Assembly: GCA_045642925.1 (NCBI GenBank)
Contig: JAZUJW010000048.1
Location: 62,001-126,000 of the forward strand
DNA: 64,000 nt
Reading direction: 5' to 3'
Source of the DNA: Firm-04 sp045642925
GTDB lineage: Bacteria > Bacillota > Clostridia > Oscillospirales > Ruminococcaceae
Shown: piece after piece, positions 7,440 to 15,107 of the stretch
Layout of the letters: each line of letters starts with the position of its first letter
Numbering within the stretch: position 1 is the first letter of the stretch
Position numbers and translations under genes: made by a program
The notes under the pieces: model-generated
The model's input: the letters and a program-made list of their open reading frames with translations, nothing else
What the model was told of the DNA's origin: nothing
Database searches by the model: none

Positions 7440-9734
7440 ATGAAACAATCGCTCAAAAAAAGTTTCGTCTATGGTCTGGTCGTTACATTTGCCATCGCAA
7501 CAGCGTATATCATCATCTACGCATACTGGCATCAAGACAAAAGTGAACTCATCTACATTATTTTCAACTCCTATGCACTTGTCGCGATACTCCTCTGCTT
7601 TGCGTTTGCGCTTTACTGGAAGCGCAGCAACCGCAAAAATCTGGAGTCCAAAGCCCGCAGACGTATCCACATGGTGAAAAACCTTGCTGCACCTGCGTTT
7701 CTTTGGGATGACACCTTCACGGGCGTCATTGTCAATGACAAACTGGTAGAACTGACAGAAATGGGCCATCGGGAAGAAGGCTTCGACCCGAAATTTCTTG
7801 TACCGTGGCTGTTCGGCAAAACGGATATCACCGAAGCAGACATCAAAGAAATCATCACCGAAAAGAACAAGGAGTACTCCTTCACTGCAAAGGAGGGCAC
7901 GCCGCACGACATCATCTGGAATACGTCTGCCTTCGAAACCGATGAGGACGGCAGCACAGTCTTTCTGACCATCGGCTTTGACCTTGCCAACATTCGCACC
8001 ATGCAGTCGGAAATCCGTTCGTACAGCAAGCGCCTTGCAGCCTCGGAAGGCAAGCACGCCCTCAGCATGGAATTGACCGAAATCGGCATCCTGTTGGGAG
8101 AACAGGGCAGCAGCAAGGTCTTCCCCTCTCCCGAACTCCAGAAAATGCTCGGCATCAACAGCAATGCCATAGATATTGAGGACATCCGTAAGCGTGTCTA
8201 TCCAATGGACCAGTCCGCATTCGATCAGCACCTCGAAGCCGTTCGGCAAAACATGGGACAATTCCTCGGCGAAATTCACGTTTTGGAACTGCGCCTGTGC
8301 GGTGCAGACGGAATGTACCGTTGGTTTTCTTACCGCTTCAAGGCTGCCAAAGGCGATAACGGCAAGCTTGTCATCGGCGGTGCACTCATTGATATCTCCA
8401 AAGATAAGGAAAAAGACGCAAAAATTGAACAAATCGCTTACGAAGACACCATCACCAAGATTGCAAACCGCAACAAGCTGATGATGATGGGCGAAGAGAT
8501 CTATCAGTGTACAGTCGAATTGAATTCTTCTTACTGGGTCATCGTCATGGATATCGACCGCTTCCACCTCATCAATGACACCTGCGGCTACGAAAACGGC
8601 AACGAACTCCTGAAAACATTCGCTGCCACACTTTCACGACAGTTTAACCGCGGCGGCTTCGGTGCAAGAATCTCAGGCGACACTTTCGCCCTGATCCTGC
8701 GCAATACAGGCGACCCTGCCCTGCCGACACGTACCATCCAGAAAATTCAGCACGACCTCGCGTCACAGGCAGTCGGCATTTTCGCAAACCGTACCCTGAC
8801 CTGTTCCGCAGGCTATGCACAGATGCCGCGTGACGGCGAAAACTTCGAAACCGTTCTGGAACACGCAGAGTTTGCGCTCACCAGCGGTGCGGATACCCCC
8901 AGCAGCATTTATGAGTATTCGCCGCAGATGCGCGAAGCCATCACCCGCGATGTGGAACTGGAACAGCAGCTTATCAATGCGATTCGCGCAGGCGAACTGA
9001 CGGTGCAGTATCAGCCGAAGATTTCTCTTGCAGACGGCGCAATGGTCGGTATGGAAGCGTCTGTACACTGGATCAAAAAAGACGGCACGGAAATTCCGCA
9101 GGACGAATTTCTCCCGATTGCAGAAAAATCGCAGCTTATCACACAGATCACCCGCTACGCCCTCTACGAAACCTGCCGTCAGGCAAGTCTGTGGCAAAAA
9201 ATGGGCTTACCCGCTATGACAGTATCCATCAACCTCAGCAGTGCCGACTTCTATCAGGACAACCTCTGTGAACAGGTCATCAATGCACTGAAATCCTATA
9301 AACTGGACGTACAATATCTGGAAATCGAAGTAACCGAAGAACTCATACTTCAGGATGCGGCAATGGCAACTTCGCAGATTCAGCAGCTTCGTGATGCAGG
9401 CATTCAGATCGCACTGGACAATTTCGGCGTAGGCTATTCCTCCCTCAACTATTTACAGAGTATGCCGTTCCATTCGCTGAATTTTGACCGTTCCTTCATC
9501 CCAAATATCAGTTCCAACAGCACCACACAGGCAATCGTTCGTTCTGTCATCGAAATTGCAAAGGCAAAACACATCAAAACCACCGCAAATGGTGTCACTT
9601 CCCAGAGAACTGCTTCGATACTGCGTGAACTCGGCTGCGACTGCATTCAGGGAGAATACAGCGGCACAGCCTGTGCAGCAAATGAAGCAGAACAGGCAAT
9701 CCGTCAGAATATGACCACCAAACTGGATATTTAA
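7440..9734 (+). CDS. Membrane GGDEF-EAL protein with degenerate active sites
   Basis: The protein has 764 residues. Two N-terminal membrane helices (about 12-31 and 41-61) precede a PAS-like region, then a GGDEF-family domain (about 335-490) and an EAL-family domain (about 505-755). The GGDEF signature reads SGDTF, so diguanylate cyclase activity is doubtful. In the EAL domain the entry motif is EAS, the DDFG motif is DNFG, the DKSFI lysine is Arg (DRSFI), and AEGVE reads ANGVT. Several metal and catalytic positions are therefore lost, and phosphodiesterase activity is unlikely. It may be a c-di-GMP sensor or a protein-interaction scaffold. AAAGGA precedes the ATG. pfkA follows 22 bp later. 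Confidence 0.9.
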   Translation: MKQSLKKSFVYGLVVTFAIATAYIIIYAYWHQDKSELIYIIFNSYALVAILLCFAFALYWKRSNRKNLESKARRRIHMVKNLAAPAFLWDDTFTGVIVNDKLVELTEMGHREEGFDPKFLVPWLFGKTDITEADIKEIITEKNKEYSFTAKEGTPHDIIWNTSAFETDEDGSTVFLTIGFDLANIRTMQSEIRSYSKRLAASEGKHALSMELTEIGILLGEQGSSKVFPSPELQKMLGINSNAIDIEDIRKRVYPMDQSAFDQHLEAVRQNMGQFLGEIHVLELRLCGADGMYRWFSYRFKAAKGDNGKLVIGGALIDISKDKEKDAKIEQIAYEDTITKIANRNKLMMMGEEIYQCTVELNSSYWVIVMDIDRFHLINDTCGYENGNELLKTFAATLSRQFNRGGFGARISGDTFALILRNTGDPALPTRTIQKIQHDLASQAVGIFANRTLTCSAGYAQMPRDGENFETVLEHAEFALTSGADTPSSIYEYSPQMREAITRDVELEQQLINAIRAGELTVQYQPKISLADGAMVGMEASVHWIKKDGTEIPQDEFLPIAEKSQLITQITRYALYETCRQASLWQKMGLPAMTVSINLSSADFYQDNLCEQVINALKSYKLDVQYLEIEVTEELILQDAAMATSQIQQLRDAGIQIALDNFGVGYSSLNYLQSMPFHSLNFDRSFIPNISSNSTTQAIVRSVIEIAKAKHIKTTANGVTSQRTASILRELGCDCIQGEYSGTACAANEAEQAIRQNMTTKLDI

Positions 9735-9756
9735 TCATGGAAAGGACTTGTGAAAC

Positions 9757-10839
9757 ATGAAAAAACGTATCGGAATTTTGACTTCGGGCGGCGACTGCCC
9801 CGGTCTGAACGCCACAATTCGCGGCGTTGCGAAATCCTGCTATGAAATGCTTGGGGAAGAAAACGTCGAAATCATCGGCATCTCCAACGGCTACTACGGT
9901 CTGATTCACAATATGTGCAAACCGATGCAGCCCACTGATTTTTCAGGCATCCTCACACAAGGCGGCACCATTCTCGGCACGAAGCGTCAGCCGTTCAAAA
10001 TGATGACGGTCATTGGTGACGACAATGTGGACAAGGTCAAGAATATGAAAGAGACCTATTATAAGCAGAAGTTCGACTGCCTGCTGACACTCGGCGGCAA
10101 CGGCACACATAAAACATCGAAACTGCTTGCAGATGAAGGTCTGAATGTCATCGGTCTGCCGAAAACCATCGACAACGATATCTATGGCACGGATGTCACC
10201 TTCGGTTATCACACGGCAGTCGATACCGCAACCGATGCCATTGACCGCCTCCACACCACTGCCGCCTCCCACAGCCGCATTCTCGTCTGCGAAATCATGG
10301 GCAACAAGGCAGGCTGGCTCACACTCGGCGCGGGCATTGCAGGCGGTGCGGATATCATCCTCATCCCTGAGATTCCCTATGATATCGACGTTGTCTGCGA
10401 AGCGGTCATGAAGCGTACCGCAGGCGGCAAACAGTTCTCCATCATCGCCGTGGCAGAAGGCGCTTTCGACAAGGAAGAAGCACTCCTCAAAAAGAAAGAC
10501 CGTGCCCGCAAGCGTGAAGAAGCAGGCATCTTGACGGCGACTTCCCGCATTGCAACCCAGATTCAGGCAGGTACAGGCATTGATACGCGTGTCTGCGTAC
10601 CGGGGCATATGCTCCGCGGCGGCTCTCCCAGCGCCGAAGACCGCATCCTTGCCACACAGTTCGGAGTTCATGCCGCCAAGCTGATCCAGCAGGAAAAATA
10701 CGGCAGAACCGTTGCCATGGTCGAAGGCAAAATCACCTCCAACAAACTTGCAGATATTGCCGGTCTGACCAAATTTGTTGACCCGAAAGGACAGCTTGTC
10801 ACAACTGCAAGACGCATCGGCGTTTCCTTTGGTGACTAA
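9757..10839 (+). CDS. pfkA: 6-phosphofructokinase
   Basis: The protein has 360 residues and catalyses phosphorylation of fructose 6-phosphate to the 1,6-bisphosphate in glycolysis. Motifs include ILTSGGDCPGLNATIRG (nucleotide binding), GGNGTHKT, LPKTIDNDI (catalytic Asp) and AGWLTLGAGIAGGAD. The position-104 equivalent is Gly and the 124 equivalent is Lys, a combination found in clostridial and actinobacterial branches, so ATP is the likelier phosphoryl donor but pyrophosphate cannot be excluded. The D103 equivalent is Asn and the MGR arginine is Asn (MGNKAG). It probably shares a transcript with the GGDEF-EAL gene and ends at a strong terminator. Confidence 0.93.
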   Translation: MKKRIGILTSGGDCPGLNATIRGVAKSCYEMLGEENVEIIGISNGYYGLIHNMCKPMQPTDFSGILTQGGTILGTKRQPFKMMTVIGDDNVDKVKNMKETYYKQKFDCLLTLGGNGTHKTSKLLADEGLNVIGLPKTIDNDIYGTDVTFGYHTAVDTATDAIDRLHTTAASHSRILVCEIMGNKAGWLTLGAGIAGGADIILIPEIPYDIDVVCEAVMKRTAGGKQFSIIAVAEGAFDKEEALLKKKDRARKREEAGILTATSRIATQIQAGTGIDTRVCVPGHMLRGGSPSAEDRILATQFGVHAAKLIQQEKYGRTVAMVEGKITSNKLADIAGLTKFVDPKGQLVTTARRIGVSFGD

Positions 10840-10852
10840 TTCTGATTTTTCC

Positions 10853-10895
10853 GCATCCCCCACCGTAAAAAGGCGGGGGATGCTTGCATTTTTTT
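10853..10895 (+). terminator. Intrinsic terminator after pfkA
   Basis: A nine-base-pair stem (GCATCCCCC at 10853-10861 with GGGGGATGC at 10875-10883) is followed by a T run at 10889-10895. Confidence 0.92.
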
Positions 10896-10912
10896 ACAAT
10901 ATGCGCTATAAT
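10884..10912 (+). promoter_or_regulatory. Sigma-A promoter of the GH3 gene
   Basis: TTGCAT (10884-10889) and TATAAT (10907-10912) have a 17-bp spacer. The -35 overlaps the tail of the pfkA terminator, so the two transcription units are packed without spare DNA. Confidence 0.85.
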
Positions 10913-10964
10913 AGAAATACAGCAACCTTTATGTCCTTAATATTCAACACAAAGGAGCGATTTT

Positions 10965-12275
10965 ATGCGTAAGAAATTCCTGCACTGCCTTGCACTCTGT
11001 TCTGCAATGCTTGTCAGCTTTACAGGATGCGGCGGATTTGTCGACATTAGCGAAGAAACACCCGTTTCTACCAGCAATACATCAGCATCTACTACAAATG
11101 CTACCACTGCCGCTGTATCCACTACAGCCTCCGACAAAGCTACGACTTCTGCCACGACTGCCACTTCCACCACAGGCAGCAGCACTGCATCAACTTCCCG
11201 CACCACGATTGCTACAACTGTTGCCTCTACCACAGCCACGACCGCAGTCACATCTGCCCTCCCAACCTCCGACCCCCTCATTCAAAAGAAAATCACTGAT
11301 ATGACAATTGGCGAGAAGGTCGCGCAAATGCTGCTGATTAGCTGCCATGAAGCCAATGCGGATACCAATGCCGCCCAAAAGGGCGCGGGCGGTGTTTGCC
11401 TGTATGCAGATGCCTTCAAGGGCAAAACATCGGCACAAGTAAGCAGTATGACTGCCAATCTGCAAGCTTCTTCGAAGATTCCGATGCTGATTTCTGTAGA
11501 TGAAGAAGGCGGCGATGTCGTGCGCGTCAGCCTGAACAATCAGCTTCGCCGCGTACCGTTCCAAAGTCCGCGCAAGCTTTTCGAAATGGGAGGCTGGGAT
11601 CTGATCCAGAGCGACACCAAGGAAAAAATGCATCTGCTGAAATCTTTAGGCATCAATGTCAACCTCGCACCTGTCTGCGATGTGCCGCTTACCAACACCG
11701 ACTACATCTACGACCGTTGTTTTAGTCTGGATGCCAAGGACACCTCCAAGTACATTCAGACGGTCGTTTCTATCATGGAAACGGAAAAAGTCGGATGTTC
11801 CCTCAAGCATTTTCCGGGCTACGGCGGCAGTGCCGACACCCACAAGGGCATGGGCTACGACTCCCGCGATTATAACGCCTTCGAAACCTCTGATTTCCTG
11901 CCATTCCAGTCAGGCATTGCGGCGGGCGCAGATTCCGTTATGGTCAGCCACAACATTGTGACCTGCATGGATGACAAAAACCCCGCATCCCTTTCGCCCG
12001 AAGTACACCGCATCTTGCGTGAAAAGCTCGGTTTTAAGGGCGTTGTCATTACCGATGACCTCTACATGGATGCCATTGTTCAATTCTGCGGAACGGAAAA
12101 TGCGGCTGTCGTTGCAGTCGAAGCGGGCAATGACCTGCTGTGCTGTCCGAATTTCGATGAAGCTTACAACGCGATCATGAAAGCGGTCGAAAGCGGACGC
12201 ATTTCCGAAGACCGCATCAATCAGTCCGTTGTCCGCATTTTCACATGGAAAGAAGAATTGTCGCTTCTTTCGTGA
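10965..12275 (+). CDS. Glycoside hydrolase family 3 lipoprotein (beta-N-acetylhexosaminidase type)
   Basis: The protein has 436 residues. A signal peptide ends in the lipobox FTGC (Cys about residue 22), so it is a surface lipoprotein. Residues of about 30-100 are a Thr/Ser/Ala-rich linker. The GH3 domain follows: LISVDEEGGDVVR, LAPVCDV, KHFPGYGGSADTH (the NagZ-like His/Asp dyad region) and ITDDLYMDAI with the nucleophile Asp. The length matches single-domain NagZ-type enzymes, which remove N-acetylglucosamine from peptidoglycan or chitin fragments. Exact substrate is not determined. The gene is monocistronic or co-expressed with the SGNH gene, which has its own promoter. Confidence 0.9.
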   Translation: MRKKFLHCLALCSAMLVSFTGCGGFVDISEETPVSTSNTSASTTNATTAAVSTTASDKATTSATTATSTTGSSTASTSRTTIATTVASTTATTAVTSALPTSDPLIQKKITDMTIGEKVAQMLLISCHEANADTNAAQKGAGGVCLYADAFKGKTSAQVSSMTANLQASSKIPMLISVDEEGGDVVRVSLNNQLRRVPFQSPRKLFEMGGWDLIQSDTKEKMHLLKSLGINVNLAPVCDVPLTNTDYIYDRCFSLDAKDTSKYIQTVVSIMETEKVGCSLKHFPGYGGSADTHKGMGYDSRDYNAFETSDFLPFQSGIAAGADSVMVSHNIVTCMDDKNPASLSPEVHRILREKLGFKGVVITDDLYMDAIVQFCGTENAAVVAVEAGNDLLCCPNFDEAYNAIMKAVESGRISEDRINQSVVRIFTWKEELSLLS

Positions 12276-12300
12276 TTTTTTGGAAATTTCAAAAAAAGGC

Positions 12301-12329
12301 TTGCAAAATGCCGATATTTCCTTTATAAT
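12301..12329 (+). promoter_or_regulatory. Sigma-A promoter of the SGNH-like gene
   Basis: TTGCAA (12301-12306) and TATAAT (12324-12329) are separated by 17 bp, about 33 bp before the start at 12363. Confidence 0.85.
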
Positions 12330-12362
12330 AGAACTATCATCACTTAAAAGGAGTTTCGTATC

Positions 12363-13295
12363 ATGCCAAGTCAGCATACCACAAAGCGAGAACCTGTATC
12401 TCCCAAGAAAAAAAAGAAGAAAAACCGTCCGGTCATGCGCTTCCAGTTCGGATTTGTTATCTGCATCTGGCTTGTCTGCATCATTGGTTCATTTGCCATT
12501 TACATGGTTCACAGAAACCTGCACCCTGAACTGGATGCCCAATACCGAAAGAATACTTCTTCCGCAGAAAGTTCCGATGAAGAACCCGATACACCCGAAA
12601 GCAGTATCGCAGAGGAATCGAGTGTGAGCGCAGAGGATTCCCAGACAGATGAAAGTGATCCGGAGGAATCTTCACAGCTTGTCATCGCAAACAAAATCAA
12701 CCCTGTGCCGGAATCTGCCGCAAAAACTACAGATTACCTGACAAAAGCAGCGTTTCTCGGAGATGCGAACGTCTATCTCTTTAAGGAAAATGCACTGCTT
12801 GGCAGCGATAATGTATATTCCAGCATGGCACTCAATCTGGACAATTATGAAACCGAATATTTTGATTACAACGGCACACAGCTTCGAATGCTGAGCATTA
12901 TGCGTGCGGCAAGCTGTCCGATTTATCTGATGTTCGGTACGGAATCGCTGGCAGAAAAATCCCCGACAGAAACTTCTGCGCTGTTCAGTGATATGCTGAA
13001 CAAGGTGAAGGCAGTTGCACCGGAAGCGGATATCTTCGTCCTTTCCGTGCCGCCTGTCACATATGATGCAGAACGCGGAGAAAAGCCGATTCAGAACAGT
13101 GCGATTGATGAATACAATTCGCTGCTGCTGGAGATTGCAAATGAATCGGATGTATATTTTGTTGATACGAACACAGCACTGAAGAACAATGACGGCAAGC
13201 TGGACTACAATCTGGCACAGGAAGACGGTGTTCATTTAAGTGCAGAAGGCGGCGCAGTGCTGTTGAATTATGTACTTGCGCACGTCCCACAGTAA
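12363..13295 (+). CDS. Membrane-anchored SGNH/GDSL-like protein lacking the nucleophile
   Basis: The protein has 310 residues. A very basic N terminus (SPKKKKKKNRP) precedes one membrane helix (about 32-50), then an acidic Ser/Glu/Asp-rich linker (about 60-105) and an extracellular SGNH-like domain. Block I reads FLGDANVY, so the usual Ser of GDS is Ala. Block III reads MFGTESL where GxND is expected. Block V, DGVHLS, keeps the Asp and His. An active hydrolase is therefore unlikely; it may bind cell-wall polysaccharide. AAAGGAG precedes the ATG. The GH3 lipoprotein upstream suggests a cell-surface role. Confidence 0.75.
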   Translation: MPSQHTTKREPVSPKKKKKKNRPVMRFQFGFVICIWLVCIIGSFAIYMVHRNLHPELDAQYRKNTSSAESSDEEPDTPESSIAEESSVSAEDSQTDESDPEESSQLVIANKINPVPESAAKTTDYLTKAAFLGDANVYLFKENALLGSDNVYSSMALNLDNYETEYFDYNGTQLRMLSIMRAASCPIYLMFGTESLAEKSPTETSALFSDMLNKVKAVAPEADIFVLSVPPVTYDAERGEKPIQNSAIDEYNSLLLEIANESDVYFVDTNTALKNNDGKLDYNLAQEDGVHLSAEGGAVLLNYVLAHVPQ

Positions 13296-13314
13296 CTTTC
13301 GCATACAATCATAG

Positions 13315-13358
13315 AAGTGATACTCGGTTTTCTCAGAGAACCGAGTATCACTTTTTAT
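13315..13358 (+). terminator. Intrinsic terminator after the SGNH-like gene
   Basis: A perfect 15-bp stem (13315-13329 with 13339-13353) and a nine-base loop are followed by a T run. Its left flank is A-rich, so it could also act on - strand transcripts. Confidence 0.93.
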
Positions 13359-13463
13359 TTTGCAATATTAAAGAAAATCTTCATATTTCCGACAATTTCT
13401 ACATACACCTTTCAATGTCTTTTCAAGATGATATCACAGAAGTTTCACACGGCAGCAGTAAAC

Positions 13464-13690
13464 TATACTTGTACTCAGGGAGAGAGATGCACGGTGCCGC
13501 AATGGACAAAAAGGGCGCTGATGATACGTTTCCTCCCTTGCGGTACGACAATTTAATTGATTTCCTCTCCTCACTTTCCTTGTGATTGAAGCATCCACCC
13601 CATGCTTCATGATATCATTCCCACCCCCAAACAAGCAGCAAAGCGCATCATTCTTCACCCCGAATGATGCGCTTTTGCTGTTTTTATTTT
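13464..13690 (+). ncRNA. Candidate structured RNA with its own terminator
   Basis: This gene-free stretch (13296-13752) contains more structure than expected by chance. A TATACT hexamer (13464-13469) without a clear -35 is followed by nested pairing: AGGGAGAG (13477-13484) with CTCTCCT (about 13565-13571), GTGCCGCAA (13494-13502) with TTGCGGTAC (13538-13546, one G-U pair), a hairpin GAAGCAT (13588-13594) / ATGCTTC (13602-13608), and a terminator (13643-13672) with T-rich tail on the + strand. The upstream + gene already has a terminator, so this second one implies a separate transcript. No known RNA family was recognised. It could alternatively be 3' UTR of the convergent cellulase. Confidence 0.4.
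13643..13690 (+). terminator. Intrinsic terminator ending the candidate RNA
   Basis: GCGCATCATTC (13643-13653) pairs with GAATGATGCGC (13662-13672) and is followed by a T-rich tract (TTTTGCTGTTTTTATTTTTC). The stem can be extended with one bulge (CAGCAAA / TTTTGCTG). The T tract is on the + strand. Confidence 0.8.
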
Positions 13691-13706
13691 TCTTTTTCGG
13701 ACACGC

Positions 13707-13724
13707 CGTCAACAGTGTTGAAAA
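13707..13724. repeat. 18-bp palindromic repeat, copy 1 (after GH5 stop)
   Basis: CGTCAACAGTGTTGAAAA, identical to 15049-15066. Its core TCAACA-G-TGTTGA is a perfect inverted repeat around one base. It lies 28 bp beyond the GH5 stop codon. Confidence 0.85.
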
Positions 13725-13752
13725 CTTCGCTTCGTCTGTACCGTTTTCAACT

Positions 13753-15036
13753 TCATGGCGCTGCATACTTCACAAGCGCCTGCACAATTTCAGGATAGTT
13801 GAATGTCGCAGTCCGACGGAACAACAGCCCGAAATTTTCACCATCGCCCGTAAATGCGTTATTATCCCACCAGCAACAGGTGATGCCCCTTGCCCGCGCT
13901 GCCGCTGCATATATCGCGGAAAAACCAACACGATTTTCCAGATTATCCTTATTCAATGCACCAAATTCCCCAATCAGCACGGGAATCCCATTCTGCACGA
14001 ACTTTCCGTACAAGTCATCCATGAAACTCGTCACACTCCGCACATCTGACGGATTTGTGCAGTCAAATGCATCTGTCCCCGTTTTGTTGAGCGCAAAATC
14101 ATACGGCGTATATGCATGAACCGACACAATGACGCGGTTTTCTGCATCCTGCGGCAATGCAAAGCCATCATTCATACAGCCGTCTGCCGATGCACAGTAA
14201 CCGGGACAAAGCAAATATCTTGTGGCATTATTCCCGCCTTTCCCACGCACCGTGTCAACAAACAGTTGATTCAACTTGTTGATACACTGTACAGCGTCCT
14301 GACACTGTGCACTATTCGCATCCAGCCACCATTCATAATTCGTACCGACCAGCCGCGGTTCGTTCAGTGACTCCAGAATCAAATGCTCATCGTAATCCGC
14401 AAAGGTATCTGCCATCTGCGACCAAACCGCTGTCAAGTATGCCTTCGATTGTTCAAAATGCGCGGAATCAGGATAATAATATGCCTCTGCATTGTCATGA
14501 TGCGTATTCAAAATGACATACAAATCGCACGAAATGCACATATCTACGACTTCTTTCACACGATTCATCCAAGCATCGTGAATGTGGAAATCTGCATCCA
14601 CATGATTATGCCACGAAACAGGAATCCGAATCGTCCGGAAGCCCGCACCTTTTACCGCCGCAATCATTTTCATTGTAGTATCCGCGCCGCACCATGCGTG
14701 CTCATAATCCAGTTCATTCTGCACATAGCTGTCGCAATCCGAGGCATCAAACGTATTGCCAAGATTCCACCCCAGACGAAGGTTTTCCACAAACCGCAAG
14801 CCTTCTGTGTCAGGAATCTGGAATTTGTCAATCTCCAAAGCGGAAGGTACCAGTGGGCTTTCTTCTCCCAAGATGTTTTCAGGAATATTCACAGATTCGG
14901 AAACCTCACTTATTACGCCTTTTTCTATCGTATCGGATGACGATGACGCATCATTGTTAGGCTGTGCCTTGTTACAGCCCGTTATCACGCCCGCTGTCAA
15001 CAAAACTGCCGTCAGCATGGATACAATTCTTTTCAT
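13753..15036 (-). CDS. Glycoside hydrolase family 5 endoglucanase-type lipoprotein
   Basis: The protein has 427 residues. The start at 15036 follows GAGGAG; a longer frame to 15054 is less likely. A signal peptide with lipobox VITGC (Cys about 21) predicts a surface lipoprotein. A Ser/Asp/Glu-rich linker leads to a GH5 catalytic domain (about residues 75-425): LGWNLGNTFDA, RIPVSWHNH, LILESLNEPR (acid/base Glu) and PVLIGEFGAL (nucleophile Glu). The order and spacing resemble subfamily GH5_4, which cleaves beta-1,4-glucans such as cellulose, xyloglucan or lichenan. No dockerin or carbohydrate-binding module is present, so it is probably cell-attached. It is flanked by 18-bp palindromic repeats. 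Confidence 0.92.
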   Translation of the reverse strand: MKRIVSMLTAVLLTAGVITGCNKAQPNNDASSSSDTIEKGVISEVSESVNIPENILGEESPLVPSALEIDKFQIPDTEGLRFVENLRLGWNLGNTFDASDCDSYVQNELDYEHAWCGADTTMKMIAAVKGAGFRTIRIPVSWHNHVDADFHIHDAWMNRVKEVVDMCISCDLYVILNTHHDNAEAYYYPDSAHFEQSKAYLTAVWSQMADTFADYDEHLILESLNEPRLVGTNYEWWLDANSAQCQDAVQCINKLNQLFVDTVRGKGGNNATRYLLCPGYCASADGCMNDGFALPQDAENRVIVSVHAYTPYDFALNKTGTDAFDCTNPSDVRSVTSFMDDLYGKFVQNGIPVLIGEFGALNKDNLENRVGFSAIYAAAARARGITCCWWDNNAFTGDGENFGLLFRRTATFNYPEIVQALVKYAAP

Positions 15037-15048
15037 GGTATTACTCCT

Positions 15049-15066
15049 CGTCAACAGTGTTGAAAA
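15049..15066. repeat. 18-bp palindromic repeat, copy 2 (GH5 leader)
   Basis: Identical to 13707-13724 and in the same orientation. It sits in the GH5 5' leader, immediately upstream of the GAGGAG ribosome site, so a bound protein could block transcription or translation. Confidence 0.85.
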
Positions 15067-15107
15067 GATGCGCTCTCAGTACATCTCTCTCCACAATTTC
15101 TCTCTGT

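Noticed and set aside
7419..8567. 382-codon frame antisense to the GGDEF-EAL gene
   Set aside because: No domain, promoter or ribosome site; product composition is that of an antisense shadow.
9943..10863. 306-codon frame antisense to pfkA
   Set aside because: Shadow of pfkA; Cys/Asp-rich product with no recognisable family.
13434..13766. 110-codon - strand frame in the gap before the cellulase
   Set aside because: It overlaps the cellulase end and the terminator hairpin, and lacks a ribosome site; the structured RNA reading is better.
13707..15066. Cellulase-flanking repeats as phage or integron attachment sites
   Set aside because: No integrase, transposase or tRNA is adjacent, and the repeats are palindromic, so an operator is more likely.
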